Origin: Spirochaetales bacterium
Lineage (GTDB): Bacteria > Spirochaetota > Spirochaetia > Treponematales > UBA12059
DNA: 6,242 bases
NCBI GenBank assembly: GCA_016938515.1
Contig: JAFGUM010000100.1
Location: 1 to 6,242 of the forward strand
Direction: 5' to 3'
How positions within the stretch are numbered: position 1 is the stretch's first letter; every line of letters begins with the position of its first letter. The position numbers and the translations under genes are program-made. Positions 1-5,440 of this stretch are shown here, piece by piece. A model generated the notes under the pieces. That model saw only the letters and a list, made by a program, of their open reading frames with translations. It was not told the origin of the DNA and searched no databases.

Positions 1-377
1 AACTTTTCCGGCAGACGATCCAGGTATACGCGCACGTCCCGGCTCGCCTCGTTCTTAAGCGTTTCTTCTTCCGGAGACTCAGAAGAGCCGTCAATCTCCT
101 TGAAGTAGCGCTGATATACCTTCTGTTCCCGCCCCTTGCGCTTTATCCAGTTGAGCGCGTTGTTCTTGACTACGCGAATAAGCCAGTATTTGGCGTCATT
201 CCTGGTTGGAAAGATGTCCCAGCGCTCGACGGCCTTGATGTACGAGTCGTGTACGACATCTTCGGCGGCTTCGTCGGAATTTGTTATCCGCCTGGCCACC
301 CTGAAGAGAATCGTAAACGTTTCGTCGTACAGGGCCTTGAAAGCCGAGTTGTCGACACCATTCCGTTCGTTAAACAA
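1..377 (-). CDS. ECF-type RNA polymerase sigma factor (partial, C-terminus outside window)
   Basis: The 125 visible residues read as an alternative sigma-70 family factor of the extracytoplasmic-function type, which would direct RNA polymerase to a dedicated promoter set. Region 2 spans about residues 13-83: a first helix (FKALYDETFTILFRVARRI), the acidic core-binding segment SDEAAEDVVHDSYIKAVERW, and YWLIRVVKNNALNWIKRKGRE, the -10 recognition part. A charged linker (about 84-112, SSESPEEETLKNEASRD) leads to DVRVYLDRLPEK, the usual beginning of region 4, which is cut by the window edge. The TTG start at 377 is chosen because GGGAG (385-389) lies 7 nt upstream and no in-frame ATG or GTG lies nearby. 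The gene begins 17 nt after the cysS stop, so co-transcription with cysS is likely. Which anti-sigma factor or stimulus controls it cannot be seen. Family assignment is firm; the exact start is less so. Confidence 0.85.
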   Translation of the reverse strand, partial: MFNERNGVDNSAFKALYDETFTILFRVARRITNSDEAAEDVVHDSYIKAVERWDIFPTRNDAKYWLIRVVKNNALNWIKRKGREQKVYQRYFKEIDGSSESPEEETLKNEASRDVRVYLDRLPEK

Positions 378-384
378 TCCTCGT

Positions 385-389
385 CTCCC
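385..389 (-). promoter_or_regulatory. Shine-Dalgarno for sigma factor gene (GGGAG, decides TTG start)
   Basis: On the minus strand GGGAG sits 7 nt before a TTG codon in frame with the sigma-factor reading frame, inside the 17-nt gap after the cysS stop. It supports initiation at TTG 377, which gives the expected short N-terminus before region 2. A second purine run, GAGGA, directly abuts the TTG and is too close to act. Confidence 0.5.
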
Positions 390-394
390 GCCCG

Positions 395-1864
395 TTACGC
401 CCGCCGGCCAGAGACAGGCTCGCCAGGAGCCATTTTCCAGATCGTACCGTCAGGTTTGTCTTCGAGTATGATGCCCCGTTCCCTGAGCCCGTCTCGTATC
501 GCGTCGGCTTTCTGGAAGTCACGCGCCTTCTTGGCCTCGGCTCGTGTCGCTATCTGCGCCTCTACTTCCGCGGCGAGGGCTTCGTCCACGGGAGCCAGCA
601 CCTCTCGACGAAGAGCCGCGAGCCCAAGACCGAGCACCTGGTCCATATCAAACGCGGCGCCCAGAGCGTCCGCGGCTGGCACGCCCTGATCACGCAGAAC
701 TCCCCAGAGCTCGGCGAGCGCTCGTGGCGTTGACAGGTCATCTTCCAGCGCCGCGCGAAACGCCGCCACCCTCGCGGTCGCCACTCCGGCCAGCGAGCTC
801 ACCGGGGTAGGCTCCGCCGCGCCGTTTCCCGGAGCCTTCTCACGCAGCGCCAGTACGCGTTCTACGAGCGAACGGCGGGAAGCCCGCGCTGAATCCAACG
901 CCTCGTATGAGAACTGGAGCTGGGAGCGATAGTGCCCGCCCAGCAGAAAATACCGGTAGTCCAGCGGGTCGTACCCCGCGTCCATGAGGGTCTTGAGCGT
1001 TATGAAGCCGCCGGAGCTCTTGCTCATCTTGCCCGAACCCATCACCAAAAACTCGTTGTGCAGCCAGTAGTGTACCCAGTGATGGCCGGTCGCGGCCTCG
1101 CTCTGGGCAATTTCGTTGGTATGGTGCACCGGTATATGGTCTATCCCGCCAGCGTGGATGTCGAACTCCTCGCCCAGGTACTTCATGCTCATCGCCGAGC
1201 ATTCGATATGCCATCCGGGGTAGCCACGACCCCAGGGACTGTCCCAGACCAGCGCCTGGTTCTCAAACTTGGACTTGGTAAACCAGAGCACGAAGTCCTG
1301 CGGGTTGCGCTTGTTCTCGTCTACCTCCACGCGGGTTCCCGACTGCAGCTCGTCGAGCTTGAGCCGCGCCAGCTCCCCGTACGACGGGAATTTTGAGACG
1401 TCGAAATACAGGTTGCCGCCTGCTGAATACGTGTAGCCGTTGGCTTCTATGCGCTTTATCAATTCTATCATGTCGGCGACGTGCTCGGTGGCCTTGCAGA
1501 CGATGGTAGGGCGCACTATGCCAAGCCTGTCCGTATCGGCGAAAAATGCGTCTGTATAGAATTTGGCCACTTCCAGTACGCTCTTGTTGCGCTCGGCCGC
1601 CGACTTGACCATCTTGTCTTCACCGGAGTCGTCGTCGCCGGTAAGGTGGCCAACGTCTGTTATATTCATAACGTGCGTTACTTCGTAGCCCAGATAGCGA
1701 AGCGTTCGCGCCACGACGTCGTCGAAGACGTACGCGCGCAGGTTGCCGATGTGCGCGAAGTTGTACACGGTAGGGCCGCATCCGTAGAAGCCTGCTTTAC
1801 CTGGTTGTACCGGCTTGAACTCTTGCAGGGAACGTCCCATCGTGTTGTACAGCCGTAAACCCAT
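395..1864 (-). CDS. cysS: Cysteinyl-tRNA synthetase (CysRS)
   Basis: A class Ia aminoacyl-tRNA synthetase of 489 residues that charges tRNA-Cys with cysteine using ATP in the cytoplasm. The sequence shows the HIGH-type signature HIGN at residues 38-41 and KMSKS at 279-283. The four zinc ligands that select cysteine are present: C29 (in YGCGPTVYN), C222 (in GWHIECSAM), H247 and E251 (in VHHTNEIAQ). The C-terminal part (about 320-475) is the helical DALR/anticodon-binding region, with the typical [20 protein letters not shown] segment at 441-460. Length matches the family (E. coli is about 460). The segment [13 protein letters not shown] and the insert around [11 protein letters not shown] (75-84) give it a spirochaete-like flavour. 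The ATG at 1864 follows a strong AAGGAGG. The in-frame extension to 1993 would overlap murB and adds no conserved sequence. An ECF sigma gene follows 17 nt downstream. Confidence 0.97.
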   Translation of the reverse strand: MGLRLYNTMGRSLQEFKPVQPGKAGFYGCGPTVYNFAHIGNLRAYVFDDVVARTLRYLGYEVTHVMNITDVGHLTGDDDSGEDKMVKSAAERNKSVLEVAKFYTDAFFADTDRLGIVRPTIVCKATEHVADMIELIKRIEANGYTYSAGGNLYFDVSKFPSYGELARLKLDELQSGTRVEVDENKRNPQDFVLWFTKSKFENQALVWDSPWGRGYPGWHIECSAMSMKYLGEEFDIHAGGIDHIPVHHTNEIAQSEAATGHHWVHYWLHNEFLVMGSGKMSKSSGGFITLKTLMDAGYDPLDYRYFLLGGHYRSQLQFSYEALDSARASRRSLVERVLALREKAPGNGAAEPTPVSSLAGVATARVAAFRAALEDDLSTPRALAELWGVLRDQGVPAADALGAAFDMDQVLGLGLAALRREVLAPVDEALAAEVEAQIATRAEAKKARDFQKADAIRDGLRERGIILEDKPDGTIWKMAPGEPVSGRRA

Positions 1865-1868
1865 GCGG

Positions 1869-1876
1869 TCCTCCTT
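1869..1876 (-). promoter_or_regulatory. Strong Shine-Dalgarno of cysS (AAGGAGGA)
   Basis: The minus strand reads AAGGAGGACCGCATG, placing the AGGAGG core 5 nt before ATG 1864. This near-perfect anti-16S match fixes the cysS start and rules out the longer in-frame reading that begins at 1993. Confidence 0.85.
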
Positions 1877-1917
1877 TTCCGTGTCTCCGTGGCGAAAGAT
1901 GCTGTAAGGCTTTCTTG

Positions 1918-1946
1918 ATCTTAACACTCCGCAAAACTTGAGGTAG
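1918..1946 (-). promoter_or_regulatory. Possible cysS promoter (-10 TAAGAT, weak -35)
   Basis: On the minus strand TAAGAT (1918-1923) is a 4-of-6 match to the sigma-70 -10 box. The hexamer 17 nt upstream, CTACCT (1941-1946), matches the -35 poorly. Initiation about 7 nt downstream would give a leader of roughly 45-50 nt carrying the strong Shine-Dalgarno. It overlaps the proposed divergent murB promoter. Low confidence because the -35 is weak. Confidence 0.25.
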
Positions 1947-1949
1947 CAT
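1921..1949 (+). promoter_or_regulatory. Candidate murB promoter (TTAACA-17-TAGCAT), giving a near-leaderless mRNA
   Basis: TTAACA (1921-1926, 5 of 6 to TTGACA) and TAGCAT (1944-1949, 4 of 6 to TATAAT) are separated by exactly 17 nt. The -10 box ends 9 nt before the murB ATG at 1959, so transcription would start about 1-4 nt upstream of the start codon. The only purine-rich tract (GAGG, 1940-1943) is 15 nt from the ATG, too far for a normal ribosome site, and would lie inside the promoter. Confidence 0.45.
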
Positions 1950-1958
1950 GCGTACAGC

Positions 1959-2894
1959 ATGGCTACACTACGGAAATTCCTTGAGAATTGCAATATCGAC
2001 GCTGAAATTCGCTACGACGAGCCGATGTCGGCGCACACGAGCTTCAGGATAGGCGGACCAGCAGACGCTTTCGTGCGGCCTTCATCGGTACAGGCGCTCG
2101 CCACCCTGCTACAGGCGGCCGCCATCGCGGAGCTGCCGCTGGCGGTAATCGGGGGTGGCGCGAACCTGCTGGTGGCGGACGCGGGCGTACGAGGCATAGT
2201 CGCGTGCACTGACTCCATTGCGGAGGTTCGCGTAGATACAGACGGTTCTATGCACGCGGGAGCCGGGCTACCCGTCCGCAACCTCGTGCAAATGGCACTG
2301 GAGCGCGGGCGCGGGGGGCTCGAATTCGCGGCTGGTCTGCCTGGCTCGGTAGGAGGCGCCGTGTACATGAACGCGCGCTGCTATGACCGCGAGTTCGCTG
2401 ATGTTATCGCCCGCGTGGAGTACCTCAAGCCCTCTGCGGGCGCGTGGGAACTGAGCAGCTCCGCCATCGATCGAGCGGCGTGGTCGTACAAGCGCAGCCC
2501 CTTCATGCCGGCGGGAGCACTGACTGGCGCCGTGGTTGTCGGAGCCAGCTTCAAGCTCGTGCCCGGGGACAGAGCCGCCATCGCCGCCGAGATGGCCGGA
2601 CACGAAGCCGACCGAATAGCCAAAGGACATTATGACTACCCGAGCGCGGGAAGCCTGTTCAAGAACAACCGTGGTTTTGGCCGGCCAACGGGCAGCATAC
2701 TCGACGAGCTGGGGTTCCGGGGGCGCAGGATTGGCGACGCGATGGTAAGCCCGAAACACGCCAACATATTTGTAAACGCCGGAGCCGCGACCGCCGCCGA
2801 CATGAGAAAGCTCATCGATGAAGCCAGAAGCGCCGCTAAAAAAGCCTTTGGCGTGGAACTGGAAACCGAAGTCGAATTTCTTGGAGCTTTTTAG
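1959..2894 (+). CDS. murB: UDP-N-acetylenolpyruvoylglucosamine reductase (MurB)
   Basis: FAD- and NADPH-dependent reductase that converts UDP-GlcNAc-enolpyruvate to UDP-N-acetylmuramate, the second committed step of peptidoglycan precursor synthesis in the cytoplasm. FAD-binding motifs are HTSFRIGG (26-33), IGGGANLLVAD (64-74, with Ala where many enzymes have Ser) and the GLEFAAGLPGSVGGAVYMNA block (120-139). The catalytic set is present: Y177/R179 in YKRSPF, S232 as the proton-donor serine in YPSAGSLFKN (227-236), and E304 in ETEVEFLG near the C-terminus. The length of 311 residues and the PSAGS form of the serine motif fit the shorter type II enzymes (Bacillus-like) better than the longer E. 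coli type I. The ATG is the first possible start, since an in-frame TAG lies at 1944-1946. It diverges from cysS. No clear terminator separates it from the next gene, so read-through is possible. Confidence 0.96.
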   Translation: MATLRKFLENCNIDAEIRYDEPMSAHTSFRIGGPADAFVRPSSVQALATLLQAAAIAELPLAVIGGGANLLVADAGVRGIVACTDSIAEVRVDTDGSMHAGAGLPVRNLVQMALERGRGGLEFAAGLPGSVGGAVYMNARCYDREFADVIARVEYLKPSAGAWELSSSAIDRAAWSYKRSPFMPAGALTGAVVVGASFKLVPGDRAAIAAEMAGHEADRIAKGHYDYPSAGSLFKNNRGFGRPTGSILDELGFRGRRIGDAMVSPKHANIFVNAGAATAADMRKLIDEARSAAKKAFGVELETEVEFLGAF

Positions 2895-2923
2895 ACAGCA
2901 AAACGACGAGACTCATTGACGTA

Positions 2924-2933
2924 CAAGTACTTG
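2924..2933. repeat. 10-bp perfect palindrome CAAGTACTTG at the -35 of the antiporter-like gene
   Basis: CAAGTACTTG is its own reverse complement and its last three bases are the first three of the proposed -35 box (2931-2936). Position and symmetry suit a dimeric regulator site, but a 10-bp palindrome can occur by chance and no second copy was noticed in the window. Confidence 0.3.
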
Positions 2934-2959
2934 CGCGCACCACCGGCCTGTTTTATCCT
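2931..2959 (+). promoter_or_regulatory. Sigma-70-type promoter of the antiporter-EIIA gene (TTGCGC-17-TATCCT)
   Basis: TTGCGC (2931-2936) and TATCCT (2954-2959) are 17 nt apart, each a 4-of-6 match with the most conserved positions kept. Initiation near 2966 gives a leader of about 26 nt, and AGGGAG (2983-2988) lies 3 nt before ATG 2992, with a second purine tract AGGA at 2977-2980. The 97-nt gap after murB therefore looks like an independent promoter region; I see no hairpin-plus-T-run terminator for murB in it. Confidence 0.55.
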
Positions 2960-2979
2960 GTAGTGTAGCAACTAGCAGG
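2957..2979. repeat. Imperfect inverted repeat overlapping the -10 box (CCTGTAGT / ACTAGCAGG)
   Basis: CCTGTAGT (2957-2964) pairs with ACTAGCAGG (2971-2979) around a 6-nt centre with a single bulged G. It spans the end of the -10 box and the expected transcription start, a position typical of repressor operators. It is too short and non-GC-rich to read as a terminator. Chance occurrence is possible. Confidence 0.25.
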
Positions 2980-2991
2980 ATCAGGGAGCAT

Positions 2992-5346
2992 ATGCCAAAC
3001 CTCGCGTACGTACACGTCCTGTTGCCTCTGATAGCGTACCTCGTAGCGAGAGCGCTTCTGTCTCGCTACGCCCAGAGGATAGGAACCGCGGTTCCCGGCG
3101 TGCTCACAGGATGCGGCGCCATACTCGCCTTGCTGCTGCCAGGACAGCCAACTGGCGCTGCCTTTGCCTTCGTAATCGACGCGCTTGGCGCCATAGCCCT
3201 CGCCGCTGCGGGTTTCGAGGCTGGCAGAACGATGCCCCCGCGCAAATCTGCGGATGGTTCGGCGGCGCGAACGCTGAGAAGAAGCATCGCGTTCTTCGTG
3301 CCCGCCATAACGGGGATGGCCGTGGCTCTGGGCTTTGGCTTCCTCTATAATGCGCCTCTCGCCACTATGGCGGGAGCCGCGCTGACGCTGGCGGCGGCGT
3401 TATGGCTATGCGTCGAGCCAGGCGTGTACAGTCTCGCGGCCGCGGGAATCGCGCTCATTCTCGCGCGGGCAGGCCAGTTCCCGGAAGCTACCACGGTGGC
3501 GTGGTCTATCGGCGTGGCGATGGCGATACTGGCCATGGGGGGTGCTTTGTCGCGCTCCGCGGCCCAGGCAAGCGGAGCCTTTATGGCGGCCGCGACTATA
3601 GCACTGGCGTGGGCGGCGCACAGCGCGGGAGCGCCGTGGCCCGCAGCCGGGCTCGCGGCGGGCTTCGCCGTTGGATTGGCTCGCGGCAGCGCGCTGCGCG
3701 GAATCAGCGCGAGGCGCTCCGTCGTACTCGCACCGCTCGGCGTACTGGGGCCTGGCGCGGGCTTTATAGTCATAGAAGCCGCGTACGCCCTGGCTTTTAT
3801 CGCGGGACTAAGTCTGGCGCCAAGGGCTCTGGCCACGTTACTACCGGTAGCCTTTGCAGTAGCCGGCGCGGCAGTAGCGGCGTCGGCGCTGCGCGGTCTG
3901 CTATCCGGGGAGCATGCCGTGTCGCTACCCTCGGATGCCCTGGCTGTCGCGGCGCTGCTCTCTTTCAGCCAGGCCGACATACTGGGTGACGCCGCCATAG
4001 CCGGTTTTGCGCTGGCGTACGTAGTATCAGCGCCCTTCGTGCGGGGCGCCAGCGTCGTACGCACGGGCGCACCGGCCGAAACATCGATCAAGGCAGTCAT
4101 AGGCGTTTCCGGCTCAGACGAATCGGTGTCGGCGGTATCGTTCGCCGCGGCGATTGGGGGCTCGGGCGAACCAGTCCGCGTAGCCTGCGTAGCCGCCACT
4201 TCCGGGAACCAGGGGCCTTCGCTGGCCGAGGCCGAAGAAGCGCTGGTGCGCTGCGTCGTAGCCGGGGCGTCGGAGGGCATACGGGTGCTGCCATCGGTTA
4301 TAAGCGCCGCGAGCGTGGCGGCTGGCCTCGCCCGCTCGGCCATGGAACGGCAGGCGGACGCGATACTCCTGGGCACGTCCGTTCGCCAGAAACAAGGCGC
4401 GGAGGAACAACACGCCGTGCTCTCCGAGACGCTCGAAGCCTTCCAGGGAACAGTCATTGCCCTTAGTCGGCCAAAGCGCTTTGCTTCGGCCGGCAGGCTG
4501 GTAGCGGTAGCCGTTTCCAGCGTAGAAAAAACGCCGGAGTTTGAACGCGCGCTGGTTGCCATCGCCAGGGTCTGGGGGCGTCCAACCAGGACAATGGATG
4601 GCCTCATCATCGGTGGCCAGGCTGAAGCCCTCGCCGATGCCGCGAGCGGCATGCTGGATCCGCGGGCTATAGTATCAGTACAGTCGTGGCGTGATGTGCC
4701 AGCGGCACTGTCATCGCTGGGGTCGCGCAGCCCCGGATTCGTCGTTTTTACAGCCAGACCGGGTACAGCCAGCTGGAACCCCGGCCATGAGCGTCTGCCC
4801 GTGGTGCTCGCCGGAGCCTTTCCGGAATCACCAGTGGCGCTGTGGTTTGCCCCGGTTCGTGGCCAGGCAGAGACAGCCCAGAACAAGACGCCACCGTCGT
4901 CGCGAGCGCCGGAAGAACCACACCCGGACGCGTGGCCCCCTCTCCTGTCGGCGGCGTATGACTCAGGCAGGGTACTGCAGAACATGCCGGAAGAAGCGCT
5001 CGTAGACGCCATAAGGCGCCTTACCGATACGATGTTTCCTACGGACAAGGTGGCGTCGGGCAGGTTGGCCACGGCGTTTTCGGCTATTGCGCGCAAGGAG
5101 CCGATAGAACTGGCACCGGGTGTGCTGCTGCTCCACGCCCACGCGGATGGCGTGGCGCTTCCTACGCTGGCTATTGGCTCAAATCCCGGCGGTTGGCCTC
5201 TCGTAGCGCTTTCGTCACCGGTGCGAATCACCGTTATACTCGTGTCTCCAAGCGCCGCGAGCGCGGAAAGTCACCTTGAAGCGCTGACGCAGATAGCAAT
5301 GGCCTTCAGGAATCTGGATCTGGCCGGGCACCTTCTCGGCGCGTGA
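2992..5346 (+). CDS. CPA2-antiporter-like membrane protein fused to two USP-like modules and a PTS EIIA domain
   Basis: A 784-residue protein with three parts. Residues 1-350 hold about 12-13 hydrophobic segments laid out like a CPA2 (Kef/NapA-type) cation:proton antiporter, with FEAGR (75-79) resembling the family's LELD-R turn and AAGLAAGFAVGLARG (217-232 region) its GAFxAG segment. Residues 365-495 match the UspA fold: AVIGVSGSDESVSA at the first strand and DAILLGTSVRQ at the ATP-loop region. Residues 500-622 are a weaker second module with the ARPGTASWNPGHERLPVVL block. After a Pro-rich linker, 656-784 is a PTS EIIA type-2 (PtsN-like) domain: GVLLLHAHADG keeps the phospho-acceptor His as H715, with Leu replacing the usual Pro before it. 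The DD/ND acid pair of the transport helix is not visible around 166-185. Similar antiporter-USP-EIIA fusions are known in other bacteria. The inner-membrane role is probably regulated ion exchange or sensing. Substrate unknown; it could be a non-transporting sensor. Confidence 0.65.
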   Translation: MPNLAYVHVLLPLIAYLVARALLSRYAQRIGTAVPGVLTGCGAILALLLPGQPTGAAFAFVIDALGAIALAAAGFEAGRTMPPRKSADGSAARTLRRSIAFFVPAITGMAVALGFGFLYNAPLATMAGAALTLAAALWLCVEPGVYSLAAAGIALILARAGQFPEATTVAWSIGVAMAILAMGGALSRSAAQASGAFMAAATIALAWAAHSAGAPWPAAGLAAGFAVGLARGSALRGISARRSVVLAPLGVLGPGAGFIVIEAAYALAFIAGLSLAPRALATLLPVAFAVAGAAVAASALRGLLSGEHAVSLPSDALAVAALLSFSQADILGDAAIAGFALAYVVSAPFVRGASVVRTGAPAETSIKAVIGVSGSDESVSAVSFAAAIGGSGEPVRVACVAATSGNQGPSLAEAEEALVRCVVAGASEGIRVLPSVISAASVAAGLARSAMERQADAILLGTSVRQKQGAEEQHAVLSETLEAFQGTVIALSRPKRFASAGRLVAVAVSSVEKTPEFERALVAIARVWGRPTRTMDGLIIGGQAEALADAASGMLDPRAIVSVQSWRDVPAALSSLGSRSPGFVVFTARPGTASWNPGHERLPVVLAGAFPESPVALWFAPVRGQAETAQNKTPPSSRAPEEPHPDAWPPLLSAAYDSGRVLQNMPEEALVDAIRRLTDTMFPTDKVASGRLATAFSAIARKEPIELAPGVLLLHAHADGVALPTLAIGSNPGGWPLVALSSPVRITVILVSPSAASAESHLEALTQIAMAFRNLDLAGHLLGA

Positions 5347-5440
5347 GTATACGGGGTGCCGCTCCTGGTTCTTCATACCTGCCCGTAGAAACGAGGCTTT
5401 ATCTTGCCAACCACCGCATTGCCGGGCATACTTCAACGCT
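5347..5440. other. 94-nt intergenic region between the antiporter-EIIA gene and pepT
   Basis: No reading frame or convincing terminator is seen. GTATAC (5347-5352) directly follows the stop codon, and a small palindrome TGCC-G-GGCA (5420-5428) lies in the spacer of the proposed pepT promoter. No Shine-Dalgarno is present ahead of the pepT ATG. Confidence 0.4.
5404..5432 (+). promoter_or_regulatory. Candidate pepT promoter (TTGCCA-17-CATACT), giving a near-leaderless mRNA
   Basis: TTGCCA (5404-5409, 5 of 6 to TTGACA) and CATACT (5427-5432, 4 of 6 to TATAAT) have a 17-nt spacer. The -10 ends 8 nt before ATG 5441, so the predicted transcript would begin at or within a few nucleotides of the start codon. 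No GGAG-like sequence lies in the 20 nt before the ATG. Confidence 0.4.

Noticed and set aside
136..689. Plus-strand open frames opposite the sigma factor and the cysS 3' end
   Set aside because: Low-complexity translations lying antisense to two recognisable genes, so treated as shadows.
1865..1993. A 43-residue N-terminal extension of CysS
   Set aside because: It overlaps the start of murB, has no conserved sequence and bypasses the strong AAGGAGG at 1869-1876.
2012..2759. Minus-strand open frames inside murB
   Set aside because: Pro/Ala/Arg-rich shadows of a gene whose catalytic motifs are all intact on the plus strand.
2895..2991. Possible terminator after murB
   Set aside because: No stable GC-rich hairpin followed by a T-run. 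The only T-run (around 2888-2892) overlaps the murB stop and has no stem before it.
3345..5231. A 628-codon open frame on the minus strand, antisense to the antiporter-EIIA gene
   Set aside because: Its product is Ala/Ser/Thr/Arg-rich with no domain pattern, and such long antisense frames are expected opposite GC-rich genes. The plus-strand frame has clear domains.
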